The position numbers and the translations under genes are program-made. The notes beneath the pieces were generated by a model. That model did not search any database. It saw only the letters and a list, made by a program, of their open reading frames with translations, and was not told the DNA's origin. Shown here piece after piece: positions 13,961 to 27,800 of a stretch of 64,000 nucleotides of DNA. The first letter of the stretch is position 1, and the number at the start of each line of letters is the position of its first letter. The stretch lies in NCBI RefSeq assembly GCF_000972845.2, contig NC_040013.1, positions 3,214,642-3,278,641 of the forward strand, read 5' to 3'. This stretch comes from Larimichthys crocea (taxonomy: Eukaryota; Chordata; Actinopteri; Sciaenidae).

Positions 13961-14344
13961 GTGTACCGTTATCTGGTGAGGTAAAGGCCCAACTGGTGAC
14001 TACATACAGTGATGTGTGTGTATGTATGTTTGTGTGTGTGTTTGCCCTTGTCAGTGTGTGTGCGTGCTGGCACCAGACACCCTGTTTGTTAAATCATGCC
14101 ATACATCCCCCGCCAGCTCCTTGCAGACCTGTTACAGCAGAGAGGCAATGGGCCTTGTTCCAACAGCAACACAGTCTTTACAGTTTACATTCAAAGCTTG
14201 TGTCTCAGTCAGGAAATAAGACAGAAGCATGTTCACGCCTCATGGAGGATTTCGTCTGTGCACCGATTAGCGTTGAAGCAATTATTTGTAACACAGTGTA
14301 TTTACTTTTTCTGGGTACTCTTGAAGAGATTCCTCCGGCATTCG

Positions 14345-14560
14345 AGCTGCGATGATTAGTCGATTAAATTCACTGTCAACTATTAAATGAATAGCCAACT
14401 ATTTTGATAATTGATTAATCATTTTGAGTCAATTTTCTGATTCTTCCTCTATGGCAGTAAACTGAATATCTTTGGGTTGTGGATAAAACAACATTTTATT
14501 GACCAAACAACTAAATGAAGAATCAAGAATATTCAGTGTCGCTAGTTGCAGCCCTAATCT
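14345..14560 (-). mobile_element. MITE-like element, same family as 19598
   Basis: Starts 'agctgcgatgattagtcgatt' and ends 'cgctagttgcagcccta', with the interior 'attgattaatcattttgagtc' and 'aaacaacattttattgaccaaac'. The ends are complementary, as in the copy at 19598. Confidence 0.6.
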
Positions 14561-17500
14561 GGATTCAAATTTATAAAGGAAGTGTCCAGATTGCTTCATT
14601 TTATCTTTTAAACGTTTACACTCCTTGTATGTATGTATATGTAACTTCTAAGCTTTATAAGTGGTAAAGGTTTGAGAGGAACACTGCATATCTTTTTCTT
14701 TAAAAACTGCAGTTCGGTTTAGGAGGAGGAGACTGTTAAGTTACTGTTAAGTTAAGTTTAAATACAAATCCATACGAGCATACACTGCAACGTTGCATCT
14801 TTTTGTGGGTTTTACGCACAAACGGGACGAGGTCCAGAAGGAAAACACAGGTGGTTTGAAGTCTACACTCCTGATCGCTTTGAATGCACTTCTGAGACGG
14901 TCCCTAACCTCATTTCATCATCGCTGTCAAGTCTTCAAGGTGCCAGATCATAAGGTAAAAATAACACCTGTGCAACAACACTCCAGCTTTATTCTGAACT
15001 TAACTTCATATCTACACCGCAGCCTTTGATACTTTGTGTTTCACACCTTGTGCATATAATCTAGTAAAAATAGATGACAGAAACAAGACAAGGTGAAGAA
15101 AACATAAAAAAAAATGCTCCAGCCTTACTGTAGGCATGTAAACTATTCCCTCTTAGGCTGTATTTGCCTGTATTGTAGTAGAGACCTGGGGTTGCTACAC
15201 ATCGATATGAAGGAGAAAATCAGATGACCCCTGAGCATCAGTAAGACAATGACTGACTGATAACTACTCAGTCCACTAGAGAAGCAGAAAGAGCCACTGA
15301 GTGAATGGTGTGTAGCAAAAAAAAAAAAAAAAAAAGCAGAGTGTGGTCCTGGGTCAGCCAGCAGCATCTGAGCGTTAATAAGGGGGGTAATTGAATTAGA
15401 GGATCAGTGGAGGCCTGTAGTGTGGGTGCCACGCGGCTCTAATTTCATTACAAGTGATGTAAACATGTGGTTGCCCCCCCCCAGCACGGAGGGGCCTTCC
15501 CGCATCAACACACCCACAAAAATACCTGCAGAAATAAGCCAGTTTGTCTGATGTAACATCCTGTCCTCACATACATGAGATTTCAGCCCGGGACTTGAAA
15601 GATTCAGCGCGGTGTTTGGGCAGCATCTGTGAAGTGTCAATAAATCTGTTAGATCTGGTGCAGTACGGTGGCTCGCAGCGAGGAGGACATCAATTCTCAG
15701 CCCTTTCTGTGTGATGTTTATGTTTTCTGAATATGAATAAATGATAAATCTGGCATTGATGGTGGTGTAGGCACATTAAGACGACACCAGGGAATATTTT
15801 TAGTTGTGTTTGTTTAGAAGAACATGATGGGTGCCCACAATCTATGATATCTATACTGCGAAGTCAGTGTGATTTTTCCAATCTGCGTCATGCATATTTA
15901 TGACCAGCACTCCGATGTGCCTTGGCCTGATGATTCACTTGACCATCCAACTGAGCGCAGCCCGAGCAAACCCGTAGGCTTGACTGTAGGCTCGCTCCCG
16001 GTGATGAATAGTTATGAGGGCAGGAGTTAACCAAGGAGAAAGTGTTCACAGCCCTAATAAGTCTCGCCCCTTTCCATCCCGGCTGCGACAATGAGACACT
16101 CTCGGAGACAGATGGGTAATAAGTCACATCCTCAGCTTTTCAATATGCCGGCGAGCCAATCGGAGCACAGGAGGAAAAACCGACAGATATGGAGGCAGAG
16201 AAGGTCTGCAAAGGTACAAACAGAAATGCAAAAGCGTAGCTCTCTGCCAAAACATCCCATTACTGCAGTGAATCAGTAAAATGTCCTCCACTTTAAAGAG
16301 CACATCTGTTCATGCTACTCACATCTATCAAAAATGCTCAAGCATCACTTCGACCGGTCTTTGACAGATGCGCCTGTTTTATTTTTTGACGTCCTGAAAA
16401 GCTTGCCAATTTACCTCACAACTCACAACCCCTGCAGCAGAGCGGGAGGAAAACATGTCCGAGGACCGGCTTATCGGGGAGAGAAACAGCCCCGGTACAG
16501 CCGGTCCTGCTTGATTTTCAAGACGATTTAAAGCAACTTTTAAAAAGGAGGAATAAAACATTCTTCCTCTTGCAAATGAGGAGTAAAACACACCATGGCA
16601 CTCACAGATTTTGCCCATACAACCTTGCTCGGTGACCACTGGTTTAAATAGCTGCATTAACTGATGATACATTTTGTTCTACTTTTACACAATTGAAGAT
16701 TTTTAGCAGCCGCTTCAGAAGCAGGACCACACCTCAACCATGCCACTTCAAACATTCCTATAAATATCTTCCTAACCCTCTCGACCTCGTTCTCTCTCGT
16801 AATCCGTACCTCTCCTATCCACCTTATTTCTTTCTCCTATTCCTCCCTCTCCTTCCTACTCCCCATCGGATTCTCAGAGGGGTCCGTTGATTCCCCACCA
16901 CGACGCAGCAACAGACCGAAGAAGTATAATAGCTCACGTTTCTTTCATTTGTTAATAAATCCTTCAAACATATCTTGTTGATGTTGTGGGCCTTGCTAGT
17001 GAATAGTGTCATTTTGGAGGAAAATACCTGAACTTTCCACAGAGAATACAGAACTAGCTGGTTGATTGGTTGAAAATATCTGTTCTGCTTGTTTGGATGC
17101 TCAAAAATACTGTATGTTATACCGTAACGTCTTCCTGTGACTGCATTTTCCCACTTTAGATGCATAATTCAAAGGCAGGAGAATGACTGAAGGCAGATAA
17201 CTGCTCCTTTCTTCTGCCACTTCCCTTGATCTCGAAAACTGCTCCAGTCATTCGCTAAAAAGTCCTTTAACAGAGGAAAACGCTGTGTAAATGTCAACTT
17301 TTGCAGAATAACAAGTATAATTCAGTATCTGTGAAATTCCCCCTTCAGCACAAATCTGCACGCCTAAAAGACATTTGTACTTCAAAAAAATTTAAGCATA
17401 AACCCTCTAAGGCTAAAAAAAGTCACTTTTATTGTAGTTACAAGGAAAACACAGAGATGTAATGACTGCAGTCAGCTCCGCACACGAGGAGGACGATACC

Positions 17501-18164
17501 TTTACCAGGCCGTGTCTGCGGTTTGTTGATTGCATCTCCATCATAAGATAACAGAGCTGCAGGCTAATGGAGCTTGCTGAAGAAGTGCCTCATGCTCTGT
17601 CAGTTTTTCATTACCACTTCACTCAGTCTTACGTGGGACCATCCAGTATTGGTAATTACTGATGCTATGCCAATCTTTCAGGATCCATGATCAGCTGTTT
17701 TTCCACTTGAGGGAGCAAACAACACCATTTCCAAATCCCCCCACCCACCCCAGCTCACACCGATACCCCTGTTCCTCCCAGTCTATTTCTCTGTTGACTA
17801 AGCGGTGCAAAACACCAACCTAATGACACGACAGGATGCGCGTTGACTTCAAACGCGCTCGTTTCCCAGCAAATGCCAAAAGTACGAGGAGAGAGCTTTT
17901 GCATGACGTTGTAGTTTTTCAGGAGATACACTGAATTAGGACTGAATGGAGGAGAAGAACTGCTAAGTTACACTATCAACTCCATATTTCATACTAAACA
18001 TTTTGTGTCTATTTACAGAATATAACCTGAAAATAAGTATTTTTATGGTTTTGTTACCATAGAATGAGTTTTTTATATTTACAGACACTGTTTCTACACT
18101 AAACACTGGCTCCCCATGAGGCCTTTCACATTTTTTTCATGTTTTCCAACCACCATAGTTTCTA

Positions 18165-18570
18165 TAGTTGGGGGCGGCAGAAGCTCAGGACTTCGCTTGG
18201 GAACCGGAGGGTGGCCAGTTCAAGTCCAGTGTGCCCAAGTATGGAAGGTGGACTGGAATTGTTGGCTCTGTAAATAATATTATGAAGTACAGTCTTGTCC
18301 TGCTCTGTATGGAAATGTCATGAGATAACTTTTATTATGATCTGGCACTATATAAATAAAATTTCTTGAGGACTGCCGAGGTGCCAATGAGCAAGGCACC
18401 AAACCCACCAACTGCCCTCAGGGCGCCGCTTTGTGTGGCTGCCCATCACTCCACCATCATCTGCATGTCTATGACCCCATGTGTGTGTGTGAGGTTGTAT
18501 TTCAGGTAAAAAAAAAAAGAATTTCCCCTCGATGGATCAGTAAAGTATCTATTCTCTTTCTCTTCCTTCA
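18165..18570 (+). mobile_element. tRNA-derived SINE with a nested insertion
   Basis: The same head ('gggaaccggagggtggcc', B box 'agttcaagtcc') and 3' end ('gatggatcagtaaagtatc') as the copies at 51.5 and 54.0 kb. About 18260-18368 is a different repeat tail ('ggcactatataaataaaatt'), which interrupts the SINE between 'ggtggactgg' and 'gaggactgccgaggtgcc'. Confidence 0.7.
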
Positions 18571-19597
18571 GGCTAGGAAGGAGTTAAACTCCCTAAAGAA
18601 TGAATGAATTATGATACTCGACGGAAAAAACACGTCATTATTCAGATGTGGCCGTGTCACATGACTGAAATGGCAGGCGATCCCCTTAAGAAAATGTTGA
18701 CAGGCTAATTATCAAGTAGCCCTGTCACGAGCAGGCGGAGAGTTTAAAAATAAAGTTCACACCACCCTCATTATGCAAACAATCACAGTCAGCAGCGCTA
18801 ACCTCGCACCCCTATAGACTACAGCTGGCGGACTTTAACACGAGAAGGCCATGCTCTCAGCGTGTGAGACGAGAAGGTTTTGAGGGCTGTGAGAGGCGTG
18901 TGAGAACATCATGTGCTCCTGTAAATCTGTGCAAATGTGTCCGAATGTAACCCAGGGAAGAGAAAGACGACACAGACGACACCTTTGCAAGTTTCTAATG
19001 TTACGATTAACTGTCGATTACGTGCATTCCTCTGCAGATCACGCAGTGTCGGTTACAATTAACACGCAAGAAGAAACTGCTAATAACAAAGCTACAGTTT
19101 ATGGTTCAGCTAGAAGATGTCACCCAGAACGTCGCCCTCTGCGAAAACAACAGTCTGCTGAGTGCCGAGGAGACACAGGATAGAAAGCCAGCCGCCCCAC
19201 ACACACACACACGACTCATCCCCTTTGCACAAGCACCACACTGAGGTCTAATCGATGCAGCTCATTCATATTGAACCACAGACGTCAGGGGAAGCCGGGG
19301 GAATTACAAGCAGCCTCCGCTGTGAGATCGCAGCCTGTAGGAAGCCTGAGGAAAGACAAACCCAGCTCCTTCGCTCAGGAAACCTGCTGTTTACTGTGCA
19401 CAGCGCTCTCAACAACATGGCCACTGGGTCTCCTCACTCTGAGGGAAATGACACTTAAACAGGTGCAACAGTATTTAAACCAGACTGTGTTATATACATC
19501 TTAACTGTGAGGAAAATGAACCTTAACGTTTGACCGGTAGACGGGTTTCTGCGGGCTGGTGGTGGCACCAATACACACCGTGTTGAACCAATCTTTC

Positions 19598-19863
19598 CAG
19601 GGCTGCAAATAATGATTATTTTCATTATAAATTAGCCTGATGATCATTTTGTTGATTAATCGATTAATTGTTTGGTCCAGAAAATGTCAGAAAATGCCCA
19701 AGATGGCTTCCTCATATGTCTTGTTTTGTCTACAACCCAAATTACTGTCATGAAAGACTAAAAAACTCGAAAAAATTGCAGAATTTGAACATTATTTCTT
19801 AGCACAATAGCAATTAATTTGATAGCTGACAACTAATTGAACAGACTGACCACTGCAGCTCTA
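19598..19863 (+). mobile_element. MITE-like element (gggctgcaa ends)
   Basis: Begins 'cagggctgcaaataatgattatt', contains 'gttgattaatcgattaattgtttggtcc' and 'aaaatgtcagaaaatg', and ends 'cactgcagctctaa', giving imperfect short terminal inverted repeats. This AT-rich family is abundant in fish genomes. No coding capacity. Confidence 0.65.
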
Positions 19864-20861
19864 AATCCTGTATTTTAAAACTTGTTAAAGATTCATATTT
19901 TATTACAGCCACATTTATATTTTTGGAACTTTTTCAAATAAGCAGCAGCAAATTAAACCACTAGGGGGCCCCGGGCCAAAAATCACATGTGTGCCACCCT
20001 TGCTCTCTTAATTAGGCTAATCGTTAATTATCCCTTAATTACATTTATCAAAGTATTTCCCCCACGTATAAATGATACTAGCTGATACATTTAAAAGGTA
20101 TTACGTTTGTATTTTTAAGGGTGCCAAGAGTACTATAAGTAAAACAAAGGCTGCTTGAATGACCTTTAATATTTCAGTTTATTTGTACGTTACTGGTACA
20201 AACTCATTTACGATGATTGCTGCAGACTGATCCTGATGACTTTGGGACGCCATGGGGGTAGCTGTCTGCTTTTTTACACTGATTGTTGTCCAGCTTTGAT
20301 GAGCAGCCATGCATTGATTTTACGGTACATACATATATATAGCTCCTACTAACATCCTCACAGGGGAAATCATCTATACAATCTCCAACACAAAACTGAT
20401 GCTACATACTCAAACATGAGCTTCACAGCATCACTGACAATGAAGAAAAAGGTTAAAATCACCACCCAGGTTAATTATTCATGAGGAAAATATGGATAAT
20501 TTATTGCATCTTAAACTTAAAAGTGTGGAAAGTAAGTTAACCGTCTGCCAACAACTCCCTGAAGGCTTGGTCTCCTCCTTGGACAGGCCTGAGTTAAGAG
20601 GCATCGTCTGCTGACAACAAACCTGCCAATTTGACCCCAATTAATCCCAATGACGACGGGACGCACGGCTCATTTAAAATTTAAAACCAACAACTGAAGG
20701 GAAGAAACAACTCATGGTTCACAAGTTCACAATCCAAAGCAGGGAGCGGAACAGGAAAGCCAGGCGGCTGTTGAAAGCCTCCACAGCGGTCTTCAACAGT
20801 CCCTAATGGTCCATGTCCGGCATCAACGAGCCTTTATCTTGCTCTCACGCAGAGAACTCAC

Positions 20862-20999
20862 CAGTAACTTCTGCTTCAGCCTTTGGTGACTCAGTGCCTC
20901 CTGGCTGAGTCTCAGAGCTCGGCTGTTGTCCTCTAGAAGACGAAAACTGTCCAAACGCTGCACGCCTTGGAGCTGGAGGGGCAAAACTTCGTTTCTAAG
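20862..20999 (-). CDS. Candidate internal exon, 46 codons, unidentified gene
   Basis: On the minus strand a polypyrimidine-rich acceptor (gtctcccgcctcccacag) precedes 138 open bases that end CTG/gtgagt. Both boundaries are phase 0. The peptide is Leu/Gln/Arg/Glu-rich and helical in character (LRNEVLPLQLQGVQRLDSFR, then LLEDNSRALRLSQEALSHQR). The splice signals and composition look coding, but I recognise no family and cannot link it to other exons. A chance open stretch remains quite possible. Confidence 0.3.
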
Positions 21000-22841
21000 C
21001 TGTGGGAGGCGGGAGACAAACAGAAGAACACAAAGTTGTTTACAGAATTTCAAACTGATAACAAAGAAGTTTTTGGCCGAATCAACCCTTCACCACTGGT
21101 CTCCCGTCTAATATCTGCATGTAAGAGTGTTGGAGGAGGGGGCGCTCAGAGCCAGCAGGTGGTCTCGGTGGAAAAACAGCTAACAGGTACACCCATGCCG
21201 TGCAAACAGTGTGCTCTCCCTTCATTGATCTCCACAGGTTCTGTTGCACAATAGCATGAATCCACTGGACTACCTGCCCACCTGCAGCTTTGAGTGCACG
21301 CTTAACACAGCGCTCCACCAAACTTTGAACAAATCACAACAAACGATAACAAAAGAAGAATGTTTTTTATGACAAATTAGCTCCCACGGGTTGTGCTTAT
21401 TAATCTGTGCACGACGTCACAAGACGTCAACTGATTTTGGTTTAATGGTGCCTATCCCACTCACATCTGAAATCTGCAAACATCCAAGCAACATGTTGAC
21501 GTAGTGTATCAAAAAAAAATAACACTTAAGCACTCATTCAACCAGATACTTACAAACCCACACAAGTATAAAATGCCAACGAGGTAAAATAACATCCTCT
21601 CTCCATGTTCAACCACTTAGCCAAGCAACGCTGATAGCACTACCTAAACTGCTTGTTATTGCCAAGCTAGTGGAGCTGGCTGGAAATAATAATGCCCCCT
21701 CTATTAAATTATTCATGGCTCCAGTCAGGTGGAACCAGATGCTGCTTTTGTGTCATAGAGGGAGAGCTGTAACTCGACTCAAGCATGGAAGGTGAAGACT
21801 TCATGGGAGAGGGGCGTGGATGCTGCTGGACTACGGACAAAACACGGGGATGTCATGACACTCGCTCGGCTGTTTCCATGTGACATTTTCCTGCAAGTGT
21901 TCAGACAGAGGACGACGCCTCAGTAGGTTGGTCCAAATGTGGGCGAAGCCTGAGGTTCGGCTCACAGTTCACCCGCCCCACCAACCGCATTGGTGTCGCA
22001 TTTGTACCCCACCCTGACATTTGTGGCCATGGCCAGAAGATGACCTTTTTTTTTTTTTGTTCATGCCATGTTTCAGTGCTGAATACTAATGCTATGGTGC
22101 TGTGTGCCCGCCACTCATGGGAACAAGCAGTGCTATTTATAGCCACATGTCCCCAGCTGCACATCTCCAACCCGGGGCCAATGGGCAATTAGTGTTTGTT
22201 TCTAATGGCGAGAGGCAGTGCCGTAACCTCCCTAACACAAACAGACATCTGGACAAAGGCTCTCTGTCCTGCCCTGTACCCCCGCCGCAAGGCACGACCC
22301 CCAGAGCCACGTAGTCCTTCCGTCCACCTTTAAAAGGAGCTGAGAAGCTCTTCTCCCCAACATCTGCTGTCATTCGCTCTGGAAACAGGGTGACTTATAT
22401 ACCCACTCATGCAATAATTCATGGCCTTGGCTGAAAGTGATTTCGTCCTGTGCCAGTGTTTAAATTTAAAAAGTAAAAGTGACTCCTTGATAAGTCAAAA
22501 TCAGAGCTCTTACTTTATACTTTTCTAGTTTTCATTTGTTTTGTTTTATAATTTTTGTTTTTAACTCAGTGTGGAGTCCAGAGTGTGTTTATTTGTTGAC
22601 TTCCCAGTCTCAGTAAGAAACATGCTCCTCACTGTGAGTGTTGAACCACAAAGTCTAGTTTATATTTTTATTTATGATTATTCACACCTAGTTTTAGTTT
22701 TTAGTTAATTATAATAACCTCAGTCCAAACACTCACTTGTAGGTTACTTACACAATGTGACAGTATAGCAAATGGATGTCACAGAGGTTTCCAAAGTAAC
22801 ACTAAGGCTCAAAATCTGTGGCACATAACGTGTCCGTGGTG

Positions 22842-23146
22842 TGGACATGGTGTTCAACAACCACCTCAGAAGATCAGAGAAACCGGCTCCTGTTGGCTAT
22901 TGTGAGCTGAATAAATCACTCTGCATCGCCTTTCTGGAAAAATATTAGATAACAGTAACAGTTCAGAGTATTTGTGACATTGTAGCAGCTTATTAGTTGA
23001 GATTCAACAACCGTTTTCTATTACTACACCTCCACGGTGAAGGTGTAGGGTTCGTTTATGAACTGTCACGTCTACGCTATGAACGCAATTTTGTTTTTTA
23101 AAGAAAATACGAGTTCAGTGTCGTCACAGTAAGCAAAAAAACACCT
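22842..23146 (+). repeat. Repeat R2, copy 1
   Basis: About 300 bases from 'ggacatggtgttcaacaac' to 'cagtaagcaaaaaaac', repeated at 24587-24872. It includes the palindromic 'cacctccacggtgaaggtg'. Very similar copies 1.75 kb apart in the same orientation point to a mobile element or a recent local duplication. Confidence 0.8.
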
Positions 23147-23219
23147 TGATGGTAATCCTGGCTCTCCCGACTCCTGGATAATCTAAAAATGGGCAAAGAT
23201 GTGGCTCATTGGCGGACCT

Positions 23220-23400
23220 ACCTGTTCCACCAAAACTGTTTTTTGTACCAGGCTGTAAACATGTTTATTTCTGCTGTGAAGTTGGACATTTGAACATGGG
23301 GACTTATGGAGACTGACTCACTTCTGGAGCCAGCCTCAGGTGGACGACAAGAGGAACTGCAGTTGGCTTCATTTCACAGCTACAGAGGTTTGGCGCTTAG
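23220..23400 (-). repeat. Interspersed repeat R1, copy 3 (partial, reversed)
   Basis: On the minus strand it contains 'gaggctggctccagaagtgagtcagtctccataagtcccc' and the following 'aacatgtttacagcctggtac'. It lacks the 3' half seen at 6525 and 11822. It sits next to repeat R2 and the terminal motif 'tacttgtaggttacttac' found at 22738 and 23431. Confidence 0.75.
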
Positions 23401-23467
23401 TTAACTATAATAACCTTTGTTCAAACACCTACTTGTAGGTTACTTACGCAATGCGACACCCTCAGTG

Positions 23468-23760
23468 CATCATAGAGCTACAACTAATGATTTATTAAAG
23501 AAATCTGCTCTGCAGCTCTGTAAAATCTGAGAAAAATTGAGAGAAATGCCAACAACAATTTTCTGATTTGTGACATCTTCAAACAGTCTAAAATCCCCCA
23601 AAATATTCCTTCTACAGTTTTATAAATCAGAGAAAAGCAGCAAATCCTCACAACTGAAAAACGTCTTTCTTTAAAAATTCCATTTAATTTTTAAAATAAT
23701 CAAACTAATCAATTATTTGAGAGTTCTGAGATGTGAAATTGCAAACATTTCATCAGTGTG
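23468..23760 (+). mobile_element. Diverged MITE-like element, same family
   Basis: 'catagagctacaactaatgatttatt' at the start and 'aataatcaaactaatcaattatttgag' near the end echo the family at 19598. The interior is more diverged. Confidence 0.45.
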
Positions 23761-24586
23761 TACATGACTGGACTGCTCACACACAAACACGGGATTCTGA
23801 TTGAATGTCATTTCAGAACAGTATGAGCTCATTATTTGTGATAATTGCGAGGGTCGAGGGTAAGCTTTCTGTTTTCATCTCTGTTAGGACGAGTGTTCCA
23901 CGCAGGCATGTCTAATTAAGCAGAATTAGACACTGTTTGTTATTCCAGCATACGGGCATTTATACAAACTCACGATGGGCTCCTAGACTGTCAGCATCTC
24001 TAGGATGATACCACATTATGATATATCTGGCTGAGCGCGTATAACGAGTCAGTTTCGAGTCTCTGTATGTCATGACGGCTTCTTTAATTCATTTTAGTCA
24101 GGCCAAAGCTAATTCAATCCACCTTATTACAGCGTCTTCATGCAATTAGCCTGTGCCCCTGTTCACTGATGGACCAACGTGGAGGCAGTGGATTGGACAG
24201 AAGCCTTTACCAACCCCACAGAGACCTATAACCTAGAACAATGTAGCGTACAGTTAACAAAGATGAATCACTGCGCTGCAGCACCCACTGCACGGCTAAG
24301 CTTCTTTTTATTTTTTTATTTTCTCTAGCGATCTGCTGTGAAATTCCACTTGATCGGGACATTGGAATCAATTACATCCCCACATAAACACAAAGCATCA
24401 ACTCCGGAGCACATTAGCATTCCATTAATCAGGCTCAACATTAAAAAGTACTGTAGAAACAGCGAGTGTGCCTTGAACTGACTCGCACAGTGAAGTCTGC
24501 AGCACTGCCTGCCAATAATATGTTATCAAAGAGTGCCCAATTAACCTCCAACACGGTGGACAATACACACAGCAGACGCAAACATT

Positions 24587-24872
24587 GGACACGGTGTTCA
24601 ACAACTACCTCAGAAGATCAGAGGAACCGGCTCCTGTTGCCTATTGTAAGCTGAATAAATCACTATGCATCGCCTTTCTGGAAAAATATTAGATAACAGT
24701 TCAGAGTATTTGTGACATTGTAGCAGCTTATTAGTTGAGATTCAACAACCGTTTTCTATAATTACACCTCCACGGTGAAGGTGTAGGGTTCGTTCATGAT
24801 GAACTGTCACGTCTACGCTATGAACGCAATTTTGTTCAGAGTTCAGTGTCGACACAGTAAGCAAAAAAAACC
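24587..24872 (+). repeat. Repeat R2, copy 2
   Basis: A direct repeat of 22842-23146 with a few substitutions and short deletions (for example 'aacagtaacagttcag' has become 'aacagttcag'). The sequence between the copies contains R1 and a MITE-like element, which argues against simple tandem duplication. Confidence 0.8.
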
Positions 24873-24879
24873 TGTAAGC

Positions 24880-27800
24880 AGAAAGGCAGAGACACAGACC
24901 GAGATTGAACCTGTGCAGATAAGCTTTTTTATTACAAAGCAAATCCTGACAAATAATCATCACTGCCTGTGGATTTTGGCAAGATCCACATAATCACCCC
25001 CCCCCCAACCTACTGCCTCAGGCGCGCATCGCTGCAAACTAAAATCCTGTTGATGCTTTAACTTGGGAGTCCAACTCCTGCTATGAATTCCTACAAAGAC
25101 AATCAATTAGAGGTGTAGTGGTAAATCCAGGAGTGGATAAACTCTTCCAAACTCCAAACTGGAGTCTACCCACCTTGTTTCCCCTCATTGATTGATACAG
25201 TTGATTATTTAATAGGTGAGTAAACCCTCAGCCTCATTTCAAAGAGGTGGACAAACTAGAGTTTACACCCCCTGCAATCAATGACCTGTCCATAACGATG
25301 TAACACTGATGGAGTTTGATACTGCCACGGTAGGGTCTGCTGCTTTTAATGCAAAGATTGAGTAACTTTTCTAACGTAAAATAACAGATTTTAAATAATC
25401 TTCCTACACTGACACTGTGTTTGTTAGCCGGGCTGCCCGGACTGTGAACTCAGAGCAGCGTTGTTAGTGTTTGTACAGGTGTACATGTGTGCACAGGTGT
25501 TGTGGTGACCATCAGGAAGAAAAGGTTTTCAGGTCCGGGGCGCGGTAACGTAACCGGGCTCAGCAGCCTCTATGTGGCAGAAGAGGACGTTGATGAAAGA
25601 AACTAAGAAGAGAAAAAGAGACAAAGCAAGAAGAAAGACGCCGAGCTGGGCGTCTTGCTGTTGGACTAGTAAGTATTATTAGCTGGCTGCTATGTCTTTG
25701 TGTTGTTGCACTTGTTGTCGACTCGCTAGTTTTCGATCATAAGTAATATAATCGGAACAAACACGTGTACAGCTGTCCATATTTATGACAGTTGGATTAC
25801 ACTCATATCAAAAATACCCATTCCTACGCGTCGTTTCTTTAATCCAAACATTTGTTGTTGTGAAAATGCCACAGCAAGAAATGAGTAGCCAGTTCCATCT
25901 GTAAGCTGGAGTAAAAATAATATTTCATTTTAGCACTGAGCCAGCTCTTTTTTGGATTTCCTTAAACGAATCACACTCAGCAGCATAAAGCTGTGCAGCA
26001 ACCACGCCGGCCTTTCGAAAGAGTGTCAGAAGATAGCGGAAGGTTTACTTCACACAGAGACTGCCATAACAACAAACCACGACAACTAACTTGTGGGGGG
26101 GTTCATCTAATCTCATGCTGTTTACACCAGATCAGTGTTTTCCATCTGACAGAGTGAATGGACAGCCCTGATCAACTCCAGGAACAATCAATTATGAATG
26201 CAGTCAGATCCCTGAGGTGATTACTGCCTACTTTCTTCTGACCTCCACTGAAGTCAGCAGCCAGTCACTCCTGGCCGAACACAGCAGTCAGTCAAACTGC
26301 CAACATGAAGACAGCTGGCACAACATATCTACTTATATTACCTCTGAGCTGCAGGAGCTATGGCATAACACAACGGGCAGTTCTCATGTACTGTAAAGTC
26401 ACATACATGGAAACAAATACACTGAACATGTGTGCAGAGCGGATCTAATCTAATCTGGAGGCTTATACGGCACAAAACATCTACACAAATCTGCCCCCAC
26501 ATGAAAAACACCCTCAGGACGCACGCTTGCTTTGTCATGCACGGGACAGTCCGACAATCAGAGCGAGTGATGCGGCTGCTGACAATGATAATGCACTTTC
26601 ACTCTGCTGTCACTGACTCTCCCGGAGCCATCTTTACAGAGATTTCCCAGTGAAGATGGTGTTATGTAACAGCGGCCCTGGACCCTGCTGTTCATATTGC
26701 TAATGCCTCACACTGTGGTGGTGGTGGTGGGGGGGTCACGTGCTTTATCCAGGCCACATCCAGGCGCCAGCAGCAGCAGCAGCGTTCCAGCTGTTACTAC
26801 AGCCTAGCTTCAGTCACTCAGGACTATGCTGAGCCATGCTCCTTTCACACTGCTACATCCTCTCCACTTTGCAGCCATGTTCGGCACTCCTCCCTTCACT
26901 TTGGTCTCTCTGACACCAGCGATGCCAAGCTATACCAAGCAATGTATACATGACAGACGGCTACGGCACTGATGCATTCTCTTTGGGATTCAACCGGATA
27001 TCCAAATCACTTACTGAAGGGGAGATAAAGAAAACTTCAAACCACCCAACCTATTTAATTTCTATTCGGTCACATTCAGCCCTCCAGGTGTCCAGGCATA
27101 CATAAATATGACAAAATAAGCAAACTACATAATAAGTGCATGAAAGTAACTAACAAAGCTTTCTCCTCATCTCTGTTGAGTTGCACAGATCATGCATGAT
27201 ATTTACAGATTTCTTTCATGAATTGACATTTTGTCAAGCTTTCTGGCTTTTTGGCTATTGACAGTTGGTTTTGCTGGCTATTAAAAGGTTACATTGACAC
27301 TGAAAACCACCAGTTTAACTCTGCCCCAGCTGGCAAGTGCTTGTAAGTGCACAGCAGTAGTTAAAGAATAAGTCCCCATTGAGAAACACTAAACTTTCTG
27401 GACAAACTTTCCAGCAGGATCACAGGAGAGGGACTGCAGAGTTTGATTGCATCTTACATTCAGAGCTGTTTTATTATTAATAAAGTAAAAAAAAAAAGGT
27501 TTTAAATAGGCTGCTGAATGGTTTTAAAAACTGGCCTAATTGAATGTGTAATATAGACTGGCCAAAAGATTGCCAATTGGGTCACTACCTGGGGTATCAA
27601 ACTCTAATAACACTGCACGATGCAAATGCTGCACGATGTTGCTTTTGTGAGTGTTGTGTCCTGAACAGATCAGCTTCAAAAGGGAGTTTGATTCAGAGCC
27701 AAACTGATACTCAAGTACGGCAATACTTAGGATTATTGCTCATCACAGGTGGATCGATATTGGCATGTATATCAGTATCAGTGCAGGAATGTCAGAGATA

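Larger units (their letters stand above)
12340..18160. other. Mostly non-coding DNA
   Basis: Apart from the island at 13745-13960 and the MITE at 14345, I see only simple repeats (TG-rich 14010-14042, poly-A 15318-15335) and short chance frames. A minus-strand stretch ending GAAATCGAG/gttagt at about 13070 looks weakly exon-like (FYSRLQGRLSLLLCHPCGPE) but is unassigned. Confidence 0.45.
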
